Source: Marinobacter sp. (GTDB taxonomy: Bacteria; Pseudomonadota; Gammaproteobacteria; Pseudomonadales; Oleiphilaceae). Taken from it: a stretch of DNA of 38,825 nucleotides. Made by a program: the position numbers and the translations under genes. Every line of letters begins with the position of its first letter. The first letter of the stretch is position 1. This document shows, piece after piece, positions 19,485-28,172 of the stretch. The DNA lies in assembly GCA_022014155.1 (NCBI GenBank), contig JAKLLS010000019.1, positions 1-38,825 on the forward strand, written 5' to 3'. A model generated the notes under the pieces. That model searched no databases and was not told the DNA's origin. It saw only the letters and a list, made by a program, of their open reading frames with translations.

Positions 19485-22337
19485 ATGCCATCAGGTATCA
19501 ACCGTATAGCCCACCATGTGCGCTGTCTGTCCCCGCTAGTCGCCCTTGTACTGTTCCTGGTCACCACCGCCCTTGCCCAAGCCGCCATCGAACCGGTGAA
19601 AAGTCCCAATGACCGGAACAGCTATCGGTACCTTGAACTGGATAACGGTCTGCAGGTGTTACTGGTGTCCTCTCCGGCTTCCGACAAAGCCGCTGCTTCC
19701 ATGAACGTGGCGGTAGGCAGTGGCGATGATCCGGAGAACCGGGAAGGCCTGGCCCACTTCCTCGAACACATGCTGTTCCTCGGTACCGAGACATACCCCG
19801 ATCCCGGCGAATATCAACAGTTCATCAAAAGCCATGGCGGCAGTCACAACGCCTTCACCTCGTTCCAGGACACCAACTATTTCTTTGATGTCCAGGCCGG
19901 GCACCTGGATGAGGCACTGGATCGCTTCGCCCAGCAGTTTTCAGCCCCCTTATTCACACCTGAATTGGTTGACCGGGAGCGACAGGCGGTACATTCGGAG
20001 TTCACCTCGAAGCAGAAAGATGATGGCCGCCGGGTTTACTCCGTCAAAAAAGCCGTCAGTAATCCGGAACACGCTTTCAGCCAATTTGCCGTGGGCAACC
20101 TGAGCACTCTCGAAAACACCGATGAACGCCCGCTGAGGCCGGACTTGATCGAGTTCTGGAAAAACCACTACTCGTCCAACCTGATGAGTCTGTCGGTGTA
20201 TGGCCCTCAATCCCTCGACGAACTGGAAGCAATGGTCCGGGGCCGTTTCGACGCTATCGAGAACCGGCAGCTGGAACCGAAGGTTCACGACGCACCGCAG
20301 CTGAAGCCCGATCAACTGCCGGCCCGGGTCACCGTGGATGCCCTGAAAGACCTGCGCAGCCTGTCTCTGGCGTTTCCGATCCCCTCCCAACTGGAGAACT
20401 ATCGCAGCAAACCCGCCAGTTACGTTGCCAACCTGCTGGGACATGAAGGCCCCGGCAGCCTGTTTGATACCCTGAAACAGGCCGGACTAGTGGAGAGCCT
20501 GTCAGCGGGTAGTGGTATGGATACGGGTACAGAGACCAGCCTGTTGCTGTCCATGTCATTAACTCCCGAGGGACTGGAGAACACCGACCGAATCATCCGG
20601 CTTGTGTTCGCCTACATCGACACCATTCGGGAACAGGGCATTTCGAAGGCGCGATTTGAGGAGGAGAAAAACCTGGCGGAAATCGATTTCAGGTTCCGTG
20701 AGCGCAGCCAGCCGGTCAGCGAAGTCATGCGCCTCTCCAGCCAACTGCGGCATTACCCCCCGGAGGATGTCCTCCGGGCTCCCTGGCTGCTGGAAACCTA
20801 CGAACCGGATAAGTACCACGACATCCTGGAACGGCTAACGCCGGATAACGTGCTGATCACCGTGGTGGAACCGGAACCTGGTTTTGAGATACCCAGCCTG
20901 ACCCAATGGTATCAGGCTGCCTGGAAACTGGAACCCGTCGATCCGTCGGTGATTGCAGCCGCTCCCGACCAGGCACTGGCCAGCCAGCTGCGCTTGCCGG
21001 AGCCTAACCCGTTTGTCCCCGAGAACCTGGACATGGTGTCTGGCGCGGATATGGATAAGCCGGTGGAGCTCACCAACCAGCACGGCCTTTCAGTCTGGTA
21101 TGCCCGTGACACCCAATTCGGTACGCCCAAAGCCAACGTCTACATCAGCATTCGCACACCCCTGGCGCAAGCCTCCGCCCGCGGCAAGGTACTGACGGAA
21201 CTGCTGGTGGATGCCGTCAACACCAACCTCAACGCCTGGGCCTACCCGGCGCACCTGGCGGGACTGGACTACAGCGTTTACTCCCACCTGCGCGGTGTAA
21301 CCATCCGCGTGGGTGGCTACAGCGATAAACTACACATCCTGATGACACGCATCCTGACCCAGGTGGCGGACCCGCGTCTAACCCAGCAACGCTTTGATAT
21401 TGCCCGTCAGAATGTGATCGAAAACCTGCAGAACAAGGCCAAGGAACGACCTGTCCAGCAGACTTCCGAAAAAGTGCAGACTCTGCTGATCGAGGGCGCC
21501 TGGAGCACCGAAGCACGCCTCCAGGCCGCACGGGAGGTCACTTTGGACGAGCTCCGGAACTTTGCCAGCGAATTGTTCGCTCACACCGATCCGGTCATGC
21601 TGGCCCACGGCAATCTGAGCCAGGCAGCGGCCCTGAACCTTGCCCAACAAGTCCGGGCCGTCGTGCTGAACGGTGCCGAGATCACTGAGGTGCCCCGCAG
21701 CATCGTACGGCAACTTCCCAAGGGCGAATCGGTCGTGCCTCTTTCCGTAGACCACCCGGATACCGGCTATACCCTCTATATGCAGGGAGACAACACCGGC
21801 TTCAGAGAACGCGCTGCCTTCCGGCTGCTGGGCCAGATCATCAGCAGCCCCTTCTATGAAGACATTCGCACGACCCGGCAATTGGGATACATCGTCTACG
21901 CCACACCCTTTGAAATGTTGGAGACGCCAGCACTCGGTTTTGTAGTGCAGTCCCCGGAAGCCTCAGACGAGGAAATCGACCAGGCGGTCCGTGAGTTTTC
22001 CGACACATTTGAAGAGCGCCTGGCGACCATCAGCGACAGTGACCTGGCACGTGAGAAGCAAGCGGTAATCAGCCAGCTGATGGAACAGGACCGCACCCTT
22101 GGTGAGGTGTCAGAGCGCTTCTGGCGGGAAATTGACCGGGAAGCGACGAATTTTGATTCACGGGAACAGCTGGTCCGGGCCGTCAAGACCGTTAGCAGGG
22201 ACCAACTGATAGAAACTTACCGCAAGGCTGTTCTCGACCGGGAACGTGCCCTCAGAGTTGTTACCGGCGCCACGAAAACGAACGCCAACACCCTGGTCCA
22301 ACACATACTGGACCAAGGGCCGGTCCCGGGCGTTTGA
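19485..22337 (+). CDS. Periplasmic M16 insulinase/pitrilysin-like zinc metalloprotease
   Basis: The 950-residue protease has a signal peptide (about residues 1-33, ending near LAQAA) and the inverted zinc motif HFLEH at residues 91-95. The third ligand is E172, at the family spacing of HxxEH followed by 76 residues and E. Three further M16-like modules follow, including the R/Y-bearing LGYIVYATPF region in the C-terminal half. The size and single active site match pitrilysin (protease III), which degrades small peptides in the periplasm. A GGAG ribosome-binding site precedes the ATG. It ends 13 bp from the convergent glycosyltransferase gene. Confidence 0.92.
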   Translation: MPSGINRIAHHVRCLSPLVALVLFLVTTALAQAAIEPVKSPNDRNSYRYLELDNGLQVLLVSSPASDKAAASMNVAVGSGDDPENREGLAHFLEHMLFLGTETYPDPGEYQQFIKSHGGSHNAFTSFQDTNYFFDVQAGHLDEALDRFAQQFSAPLFTPELVDRERQAVHSEFTSKQKDDGRRVYSVKKAVSNPEHAFSQFAVGNLSTLENTDERPLRPDLIEFWKNHYSSNLMSLSVYGPQSLDELEAMVRGRFDAIENRQLEPKVHDAPQLKPDQLPARVTVDALKDLRSLSLAFPIPSQLENYRSKPASYVANLLGHEGPGSLFDTLKQAGLVESLSAGSGMDTGTETSLLLSMSLTPEGLENTDRIIRLVFAYIDTIREQGISKARFEEEKNLAEIDFRFRERSQPVSEVMRLSSQLRHYPPEDVLRAPWLLETYEPDKYHDILERLTPDNVLITVVEPEPGFEIPSLTQWYQAAWKLEPVDPSVIAAAPDQALASQLRLPEPNPFVPENLDMVSGADMDKPVELTNQHGLSVWYARDTQFGTPKANVYISIRTPLAQASARGKVLTELLVDAVNTNLNAWAYPAHLAGLDYSVYSHLRGVTIRVGGYSDKLHILMTRILTQVADPRLTQQRFDIARQNVIENLQNKAKERPVQQTSEKVQTLLIEGAWSTEARLQAAREVTLDELRNFASELFAHTDPVMLAHGNLSQAAALNLAQQVRAVVLNGAEITEVPRSIVRQLPKGESVVPLSVDHPDTGYTLYMQGDNTGFRERAAFRLLGQIISSPFYEDIRTTRQLGYIVYATPFEMLETPALGFVVQSPEASDEEIDQAVREFSDTFEERLATISDSDLAREKQAVISQLMEQDRTLGEVSERFWREIDREATNFDSREQLVRAVKTVSRDQLIETYRKAVLDRERALRVVTGATKTNANTLVQHILDQGPVPGV
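22291..22319. terminator. Inverted repeat at the end of the protease gene
   Basis: CCCTGGTCCA and TGGACCAAGGG form a stem of ten pairs with one bulged base and an 8-base loop, inside the last codons of the protease gene and just before the convergent stop. No T-run follows. It could slow or end convergent transcription. Confidence 0.3.
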
Positions 22338-22350
22338 CCCCGGAACCCGT

Positions 22351-22989
22351 TCAGCCTGGAGACTGGTCGAGGAATCGCTGCCAGTCTTCAGGCTCATCCA
22401 CGTCCCAGCGGGGCGGCAGCAAACTCACCGACAGCCCCAACCCGGCCATTCTGGTACAGGTCTGATCGAGAACACTCCCGGTGCCCCAATTCACGCCATC
22501 CAGCATCCCGGCGACCACCCGGCGCGCCCCAATCATGACATAGCCACCATCATTGGAGGGCCCCAGAACCACATCGCTGGCATCCAGTTCTGCTACGGCC
22601 TGCCTGACGTAATCCGGGTCCACTGACGGGCAATCACTGCCGACCACCAAAGCCTTGTCATGATTTTCGAGTACCTGAGCCAACGCCGCCTCCATCCGTT
22701 GCCCCAGGTTTTCGCCCTGTTGGATCCCCATGGTGATCTGTGCCGAATCCAGTCTCGACAAAACCGGCGCCGCAGCGGCAGGCGCCGTATCCAGGGCACG
22801 ATCCCACCAGAATTGAACCGGGAATCCGCTGGCGATGAGGTTGTCCAGAACCTCCAGACTCAACCTGACGTGAGCCGCCAACGCCCCACTGGATCCCAGC
22901 AGCGGCATCAGCCGGGTTTTTACCCTGCCCTCTTCCGGCCATTTGGAGAATTGCATAACCAATACTGACGACTCAGGGCTCTTGGGCAT
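22351..22989 (-). CDS. TIGR04282-type (DUF2064) glycosyltransferase-like protein
   Basis: The protein of about 212 residues belongs to the nucleotide-sugar-transferase-like family, often named arsenosugar biosynthesis glycosyltransferase. It shows VMQFSKWPEEGRVKTRL near the N-terminus, VGSDCPSVDPDYV and LGPSNDGGYVMIG. The metal/nucleotide-binding aspartates are in place. I choose the ATG at 22989; another ATG lies at 22998. Both overlap the end of the upstream glycosyltransferase by 17-26 bp, which implies coupling. No arsenic-methylating gene is seen here, so the arsenosugar role is only the family label. Confidence 0.85.
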   Translation of the reverse strand: MPKSPESSVLVMQFSKWPEEGRVKTRLMPLLGSSGALAAHVRLSLEVLDNLIASGFPVQFWWDRALDTAPAAAAPVLSRLDSAQITMGIQQGENLGQRMEAALAQVLENHDKALVVGSDCPSVDPDYVRQAVAELDASDVVLGPSNDGGYVMIGARRVVAGMLDGVNWGTGSVLDQTCTRMAGLGLSVSLLPPRWDVDEPEDWQRFLDQSPG

Positions 22990-23716
22990 TACGGACATCC
23001 GAACGATAGGCGTTTGCCAGGGTTTCCGGTGATTCGCCGCGCCAATAGCGCCAGCGCAACCGCCACATGAGGAAGATAGTACGCCAGGCCCCGCCCTGTT
23101 CCCAGCGCCGGCTGTCCGTGACCACTGGGTCGGTGACACAGTATGGGCGTGACACCAGTCTCAGCCGCGAGCTCAGCTCAACATCCTCCATTAAAGGTAT
23201 TTCCTTAAAGCCCCGGAGCGCTTCAAACACCGATCGCCGCACAAACAGGGCCTGATCACCGGTGGCGATGCCGGTCAACCAGGACCGCTGATTCATAAAC
23301 CATTCAATGACACGGAACAGAGGACGCTTACCGCTCAGCCGGACATTGAAGCGCCCCCACGCATTGCGGCCGGCATGAAACCTCTCCAGCGCCGCTGGCG
23401 TCGATTCCGGCAGGTGCGAGTCCGCATGCAGAAACAGCAGGACATCACCAGTAGCCACCGCCGCCCCGGCATTCATCTGGCACGCTCGCCCGCGCCCGGA
23501 CAACAGCACCCGATCACACAGGGGCTCGGCCAACTGTAAGGTACCGTCGTCACTACCACCATCCACAACGATCACCTGATGACCAGCCTCACGAAGCGGT
23601 ACCAGGTGCTGTAGAGTAGCCGCAATGGTTGCCGCTTCCTGCCAGACCGGAACAATCACGCTCAACCTCAGCGGTTCTCCCGGATCGTCATCCCCTTGTG
23701 ACGACTGCTCGCTCAT
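22973..23716 (-). CDS. TIGR04283-type family 2 glycosyltransferase
   Basis: The 247-residue GT-A glycosyltransferase has LSVIVPVWQEAATI, VVDGGSDDGT, the FLHADSHLP metal-binding DxD-like strand and the TGDQALFVRR acceptor region, followed by a C-terminal WRLRWRYW amphipathic segment that could touch the membrane. It pairs with the DUF2064 gene as in many proteobacteria. The ATG at 23716 has AAGGAG 10 bases upstream; a TTG at 23722 is possible but too close to that site. The substrate is unknown. Confidence 0.88.
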   Translation of the reverse strand: MSEQSSQGDDDPGEPLRLSVIVPVWQEAATIAATLQHLVPLREAGHQVIVVDGGSDDGTLQLAEPLCDRVLLSGRGRACQMNAGAAVATGDVLLFLHADSHLPESTPAALERFHAGRNAWGRFNVRLSGKRPLFRVIEWFMNQRSWLTGIATGDQALFVRRSVFEALRGFKEIPLMEDVELSSRLRLVSRPYCVTDPVVTDSRRWEQGGAWRTIFLMWRLRWRYWRGESPETLANAYRSDVRNAQEP

Positions 23717-23812
23717 CCGCAATATGCTCCTTACCTTGAAAATTCGAGCGGAGGCTCGATTACCTTTACCATAGCTATTCTAAACCAGTAGAGCTGTCAG
23801 GTGAGTATCACT

Positions 23813-24460
23813 ATGCCATTGAAATACAGAATCATTCCCGTGACCCCGTTTCAACAGAACTGTTCCCTTATCTGGTGCGAGGAATCCGGGGCAGCAGCCG
23901 TTGTCGATCCGGGCGGTGATCTGGACAGGATCCGCGCAGCCATCGACGAAGAAGGTGTGAAAGTGGAGAAGATACTGCTGACCCACGCCCATATCGATCA
24001 TGCCGGGGGCGCCGCGGAACTGGCAAGGGCGCTGGACCTTCCCATTGAAGGGCCCCACCGGGAAGACGATTTCTGGATTCAGGGCCTGCCCATGCAGGCA
24101 CAGATGTTTGGGTTCCCGGCGCCGGAAATATTCACCCCGGACCGCTGGCTGGAGGATGGTGATCAGGTCACCGTCGGTAACCAGACACTGGACGTTCTGC
24201 ACTGCCCCGGCCACACACCGGGTCACGTCGTGTTCTATCACCGCGAATCAAAACTGGCGCTGGTTGGGGATGTGCTGTTCCAGGGCTCCATCGGCCGCAC
24301 CGATTTCCCGAAAGGCGACTACAACACCCTGGTGCGCTCTATCCAGGAAAAGCTATTCCCCCTGGGGGACGACATTGCCTTCGTGCCGGGCCACGGCCCC
24401 ATGTCCACCTTCGGCCATGAAAAAGTCAGTAACCCCTTCGTGTCCGATCATCGGGGATAA
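23813..24460 (+). CDS. YcbL-like metallo-beta-lactamase-fold hydrolase (glyoxalase II-like)
   Basis: The 215-residue protein has the binuclear zinc motif THAHIDHAGG, the third-site histidine in CPGHTPGHV, the bridging aspartate in LVGDVLFQGSIGRTDFP and a final VPGHGP histidine. This matches YcbL, a short hydroxyacylglutathione-hydrolase-like enzyme of 215 residues. Thioesterase action on lactoylglutathione is plausible. The ATG at 23813, with AGGTGAG 8 bases upstream, fits the family; the in-frame GTG at 23801 falls inside that ribosome-binding site. It is the last core gene before tRNA-Arg. Confidence 0.9.
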   Translation: MPLKYRIIPVTPFQQNCSLIWCEESGAAAVVDPGGDLDRIRAAIDEEGVKVEKILLTHAHIDHAGGAAELARALDLPIEGPHREDDFWIQGLPMQAQMFGFPAPEIFTPDRWLEDGDQVTVGNQTLDVLHCPGHTPGHVVFYHRESKLALVGDVLFQGSIGRTDFPKGDYNTLVRSIQEKLFPLGDDIAFVPGHGPMSTFGHEKVSNPFVSDHRG

Positions 24461-24474
24461 ATGCCCGCGGGCCC

Positions 24475-24503
24475 TTGAGACACATCACCGGGCCCGCTAT
24501 CAT
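24475..24503 (+). promoter_or_regulatory. Promoter of tRNA-Arg(CCT)
   Basis: TTGAGA at 24475-24480 and TATCAT at 24498-24503 are separated by 17 bp and are followed by a GC-rich discriminator (ACCCGCC). That layout is typical of stable-RNA promoters under growth-rate control. The tRNA begins 20 bp downstream. Confidence 0.7.
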
Positions 24504-24522
24504 ACCCGCCTTCTGACGATAT

Positions 24523-24599
24523 GCCCCCGTAGCTCATCTGGATAGAGCGTCCCCCTCCTAAGGGGAAGGTAGCAGGTTCGAGTCCTGCCGGGGGTACCA
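24523..24599 (+). tRNA. tRNA-Arg, anticodon CCT
   Basis: A full cloverleaf can be folded: acceptor stem GCCCCCG/CGGGGGT with a G-U first pair, a D arm at 24532-24548, anticodon stem TCCCC/GGGGA with loop CTCCTAA (anticodon CCT at 24557-24559), a 5-base variable loop, a T arm with TTCGAGT, discriminator A and encoded CCA. The 3' half is also the left attachment site of the mobile element, so the element supplies the sequence that completes the tRNA. Confidence 0.97.
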
Positions 24600-24600
24600 T
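24552..24600 (+). repeat. attL: 49-bp direct repeat within tRNA-Arg
   Basis: These 49 bases run from the anticodon stem to one base past the CCA. They are repeated without mismatch at 38771-38819. Identity begins just 5' of the anticodon loop, where tyrosine integrases often cross over. The bases outside the repeat differ at once on both sides. Confidence 0.95.
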
Positions 24601-24656
24601 GCCGAAAGATATAACCTTTATTTTTCAGTATCTTAACTGACTTTTTGACGCATCAC

Positions 24657-24688
24657 TGTGATACAAATCGGCTCCGCTCCGTGATACA
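24657..24688. repeat. Left arm-type repeats (two TGTGATACA-like copies)
   Basis: TGTGATACA at 24657 and CGTGATACA at 24680 lie 23 bp apart between attL and the integrase gene. The same 9-mer occurs three times near the right end of the element, so these are likely integrase or excisionase binding sites. Promoter control of the integrase is another option. Confidence 0.6.
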
Positions 24689-24733
24689 CACGAGATTAGA
24701 GCCAGGGATTCTTGTACCTGGAGATGCATCAAA

Positions 24734-26092
24734 ATGATAGTGAATTTGGGCTTCGCAATGTCCATCAAGACTAAGTACATCCAAAAGCGCGGCAGAATAT
24801 TTCAGTTCGTCCTTCGCGTTCCCTCTGACCTCGTAGATACCTACGGCAAACGCTTCATCAGAAAGTCTCTAAAAACTGAGGACCCCACTAAAGCTGTTCG
24901 AAGCGCGGAGCATTTGGCCAAGCGCTACAACATGGAGTTTTCAGCGCTCAGGGGAAGCAGCGACCTTTCACCAAGTGACGTGTTCGTTTCTGCAAATCAT
25001 CTAGCTAAACAATACGGGTCATTCGATTACTTCGTTGAGAAAGTTGCCGAACCCAAGAGACAGGCTTTCGCTGCAGATTGCGAGGAGACTTATGAGACAG
25101 CCTCCATTGAAGACTTTCTCTCTCCGGCTGAGGTAACGACTTTAAGACTGCTTCAAAATCCCAGCGAGCTCAGATTGAGCGGCGTCATTGAGCTTTACCT
25201 TGAGCACAACCCAAAAGGTTCAGAGGAAGGCTTTGCGCGCCGCTGCAGACATTACTGGACCACGCTGATGGAGCTCACCGGAGATATTCCGTTCAGTGAA
25301 TTGAGTCGACCTCATGCAAGAGCCTACGTTGATCGGTGCTTAGCTGAAGGCTCATCCACGGCGACCGTGAGACGTCGGATAAACCAGGTTCGAGCAGTGG
25401 TGAACCTGACTATCCACGAGACAGGCCAACAAAGAGCAAACCCTTTTAGCGCTCTGACCATTCCTGGCGAAGGGAAGGACGAGAAAAAACGTCGAGTTCC
25501 AACCAATACGGAACTCACCGAGATCGTGCAGAAACTTGAACCAGATGTGCGCTCCACATCGCTACTCATTCTGATGCAGCTGGAGACTGGCGCAAGAATT
25601 GGAGAGTTGGCAGGACTGGCGGTCGACGATATTGCTCTGAAACACCAAATCCCCCACATCATAATCCGCCCTCACCCCTGGCGAGACCTGAAAACATCTG
25701 TGAGTCGGAGAACAATCCCCTTAACTAGCCTTGCACTTATAGCAGCTGAGAATGCGGTCAAACAGCACGGCGGAGAGAATCCCGGTTTGTTCCCTCAGTA
25801 TGCTAAAACTCGTGGCCAAGACTCTGCATCGGCAGCGGTCAACAAGCGTCTGAAAGGCTGGAACATCACTTCCCATTGTCTACGGCATAGCATGAAGGAC
25901 AGGCTACGCAACGCGGGTGTCCCAAAAGATATCAGGGATGCTATTCAGGGCCACGGCTCCGGGGACATGGACGATGAGTATGGGTTGGGTTTCTCTCTGG
26001 ATCGGAAACTAGAGGCTCTTCAAAAGGTCACGATAAAACTATCTGGAAGCCAAGAAAATCAGGCTGATCAGCGACAAATACCGCAACCATGA
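24734..26092 (+). CDS. Tyrosine-type site-specific integrase of the island
   Basis: The 452-residue integrase has an N-terminal arm-binding part of the DUF6538-like type (KYIQKRGRIFQFVLRVPSDL), a SAM-like core-binding region and a C-terminal catalytic domain with the arginine in TGARIGELAGL, the HCLRHS box, the IQGHG histidine and a tyrosine in DDEYG. All catalytic residues appear intact, so it should be active. The ATG at 24734 has GGAG 10 bases upstream; an ATG at 24758 is an alternative. It reads away from attL and lies 134 bp from it. Confidence 0.95.
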   Translation: MIVNLGFAMSIKTKYIQKRGRIFQFVLRVPSDLVDTYGKRFIRKSLKTEDPTKAVRSAEHLAKRYNMEFSALRGSSDLSPSDVFVSANHLAKQYGSFDYFVEKVAEPKRQAFAADCEETYETASIEDFLSPAEVTTLRLLQNPSELRLSGVIELYLEHNPKGSEEGFARRCRHYWTTLMELTGDIPFSELSRPHARAYVDRCLAEGSSTATVRRRINQVRAVVNLTIHETGQQRANPFSALTIPGEGKDEKKRRVPTNTELTEIVQKLEPDVRSTSLLILMQLETGARIGELAGLAVDDIALKHQIPHIIIRPHPWRDLKTSVSRRTIPLTSLALIAAENAVKQHGGENPGLFPQYAKTRGQDSASAAVNKRLKGWNITSHCLRHSMKDRLRNAGVPKDIRDAIQGHGSGDMDDEYGLGFSLDRKLEALQKVTIKLSGSQENQADQRQIPQP

Positions 26093-26419
26093 AGGTAACT
26101 ATGGGCGTCACCAAGGTACCAGTTTACCGCTTGTTTTCGGTGTTACCGTAAATGCCACATTTCTCTATGTGCTTCCCAGCGCTTTGAAAACTATAGGGGG
26201 TGACACCCATGCCTCCTGACCCAAAGCTAACTTAAAGCCTTTGGTCAAGAGGCACGAATGCAAGCAGAGGTTCTAACCATCTGTTTTAACAAGATAATTA
26301 GGTGCTCCGATATTGAGTTGAGTTGATAACTTAAGCATAACTTTTGATCATGAGGCTCAGCTCTCACCCACAGTTACTATCAGGTTTCGTTCAACTAGGT
26401 AGAGCAATCCAGAAGGGTT
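26093..26419. other. Gene-free region between the integrase and the polymerase-like gene
   Basis: This region of 327 bp separates two convergent genes. It holds the imperfect inverted repeat listed at 26211-26253 and no convincing coding frame. I see no clear terminator with a T-run. Confidence 0.5.
26211..26253. repeat. Imperfect inverted repeat between convergent genes
   Basis: GCCTCCTGACCCAAAG and CCTTTGGTCAAGAGGC pair with a few mismatches across an 11-base loop. With no T-run it is a doubtful terminator. It could be a recombination or replication signal of the element. Confidence 0.35.
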
Positions 26420-27742
26420 CTAAACCTTAGTTAAGCATGGTTCATAGCCGAGCCTTTTCTCATACTCTTCGATCATGAGCAGACGTAGTTGATCTTCTAC
26501 ATCTTCTGATACGACAAATGAGTCGTGAATTCCAAGGCATGGCCGATCATCCTTGGCAAGACGCTCCATGACGCCTAGAGCGATTGAACTCTCCAAGTAT
26601 TGGAGCCTCATCCATAGATCATTACTCATCAGTTCCTTGATTAGTGGATGCAGCTCAAACACTGTTTCTAAAAGTACTCCTGCCGTCATGCCAGTATCAA
26701 CGGAGTAGTCCAACCAGGCCTCATGCAAGACCTTTTGAATAGAACGTCTGGCCTGCGTTACAGAACCGCAGTTCATAATCCGGGTCATAGCTGCCTTCAG
26801 TAATGGTCTGGGAATTGTTGGATGAGCGTAACAATCCTCTGGAGCTCGCAACCCTTTCAGGTGATAGCACATTCTGGGCTGGTGAGATGAGTAATCCAGT
26901 TCAATTGTTCTCATCCCATCAAACCGTAAGTGTCTACGATGGGCTTTCGGAATGCTCTGTAGTGGACTGAAGAGCCTCCCTCCCTGGTCAAAGCCATCAC
27001 GGAAGTGTCTTCGGTAATTGATTAGAGCAGGAGGAATTTTACCCATGGCTAGCCTTTTAGGTATCCATCCCTCAACCAGATGAGACTGGCACACATTGGA
27101 TATGAACTGAACTTGACGCCTCAATAGTTGAGTAGTCTGGTCATCCCTATAGTCAACTAACCTTCTCCCACCAGGGCCCTTCGATACCAATAACAGCGGC
27201 TCAGCATCATCGGTCAGCTTTTCAAGCTGGAGCCTTCCGATCACCTGGTCCAGCCAAATTGAAAACGCCTGCGTAGGCCGATATAAAGACCTCAGTCCTG
27301 CCATGTGTTCCTTGCCTTTGTACCCCCTCAAGACCACCTCCAAAAAGCCTATAGCCTCAAGAGCGTCCACTACTTTGCACCAAAGCTGATGACCAATCTG
27401 GTTGACCTTATACCGACTTGGAACGGAGAACCCCTGAGCTCGTCTCGGAACCCCGAGCACCGGTAGCCCCATAGGGTCAGAAAGAGTCAAGCATGAAAGC
27501 CTATGAACGTTGTATGTGATCACCGACAGAGCTTGAATGGCGGAAGGGCGGTACCTCTTGGAAACAACCCCAAGATAATCGGCAAGTTCTTCCAGAGGCT
27601 CTCCCATCAAGCCATTACGAGAAGTCGAAGGGGTTACCGGAAGCGTGTAGATCAAAGAACCCAAAGCCTTCGATGCGTTGTGGTCTTTGCTTATGGATAG
27701 CGAGGGCATACCTATCCCCTCATGATGAGCTACCTGGGTCAT
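26420..27742 (-). CDS. Family-A DNA polymerase-like protein of the island (degenerate motifs)
   Basis: The 440-residue protein is of a kind usually labelled hypothetical in genomic islands. Its C-terminal half shows an order like the family-A polymerase palm and fingers: a GGRLF...IPKAHRR lead-in, a motif-A-like TIELDYSSHQPRM (E281, D283, H287), a motif-B-like RPLLKAAMTRIMNCG (R312, K316) and a motif-C-like GIHDSFVV (H406, D407). The N-terminal 240 residues are helical and of unknown role. No 3'-5' exonuclease motifs are visible. Its ATG overlaps the stop of the upstream cysteine-rich gene (ATGA). The polymerase identity is inference from motif order and spacing; a structure-based search could refute it. 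Confidence 0.6.
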   Translation of the reverse strand: MTQVAHHEGIGMPSLSISKDHNASKALGSLIYTLPVTPSTSRNGLMGEPLEELADYLGVVSKRYRPSAIQALSVITYNVHRLSCLTLSDPMGLPVLGVPRRAQGFSVPSRYKVNQIGHQLWCKVVDALEAIGFLEVVLRGYKGKEHMAGLRSLYRPTQAFSIWLDQVIGRLQLEKLTDDAEPLLLVSKGPGGRRLVDYRDDQTTQLLRRQVQFISNVCQSHLVEGWIPKRLAMGKIPPALINYRRHFRDGFDQGGRLFSPLQSIPKAHRRHLRFDGMRTIELDYSSHQPRMCYHLKGLRAPEDCYAHPTIPRPLLKAAMTRIMNCGSVTQARRSIQKVLHEAWLDYSVDTGMTAGVLLETVFELHPLIKELMSNDLWMRLQYLESSIALGVMERLAKDDRPCLGIHDSFVVSEDVEDQLRLLMIEEYEKRLGYEPCLTKV

Positions 27743-27969
27743 ATCAGGTCCAACTGCACGGTACTGGCAGCTTTTCCCGAGGCTTCACTCTTGCTCCTGA
27801 CGGAATAGAGCGGGCAGCTCCGGGAAGCACAGTTTCCTACTTGTATCCGCCAGCCACCGTTCTGGTTGGGGTCATAGATGCACTCAATACATTTCGCGTC
27901 GATCTTGCCTCTTAAACCTGGCTTGCGTAACTGTTTTTCGATGAGTTTTGCCTGTATGTCGTTAGTCAT
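27739..27969 (-). CDS. Small cysteine-rich protein (phage-type CxxC...CxxxxC)
   Basis: The 76-residue protein has KCIECIYDPNQNGGWR followed by VGNCASRSCPLY, a four-cysteine pattern I recall from many phage and plasmid small proteins and which suggests zinc binding. An AAGGAG ribosome-binding site lies 8 bases before the ATG. It overlaps the polymerase-like gene by four bases, so the two are translated together; a role in the polymerase's work is plausible but unproven. Confidence 0.75.
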   Translation of the reverse strand: MTNDIQAKLIEKQLRKPGLRGKIDAKCIECIYDPNQNGGWRIQVGNCASRSCPLYSVRSKSEASGKAASTVQLDLI

Positions 27970-28011
27970 TCTCGGAACTCCTTATGTTTATTGTTTTTGG
28001 AGAGTCTTTCT

Positions 28012-28056
28012 CCTTTAGGGCGACAAAATCCCGCCCTATCCTTTGGGCCGACAAAA
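28012..28056. repeat. Two 17-bp direct repeats in a divergent promoter region
   Basis: CCTTTAGGGCGACAAAA at 28012 and CCTTTGGGCCGACAAAA at 28040 differ at only two positions and start 28 bp apart. They lie between the cysteine-rich gene and the divergent gene at 28173. They may be an operator pair or replication iterons. Confidence 0.45.
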
Positions 28057-28112
28057 CAACTCACCAGACCAAACCTATACCCGAGCTCAGGACCTTATCG
28101 ACCTCCAGAGCG

Positions 28113-28143
28113 TTGATACAAAACACTTTTTTAGAGTTACAAT
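28113..28143 (+). promoter_or_regulatory. Weak candidate promoter for the gene at 28173
   Basis: TTGATA at 28113-28118 and TACAAT at 28138-28143 are good hexamers, but their 19-bp spacer is longer than ideal. They lie 29 bp before the ATG of the 106-residue gene. Confidence 0.35.
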
Positions 28144-28172
28144 AAAGGTCTAGCTGGGAAAGGAGATGCGAC

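Noticed and set aside
22351..23716. Arsenosugar biosynthesis operon
   Set aside because: The two genes carry that family label, but no arsenic methyltransferase, radical SAM ArsS-like gene or ars regulator is near, so the pathway cannot be claimed.
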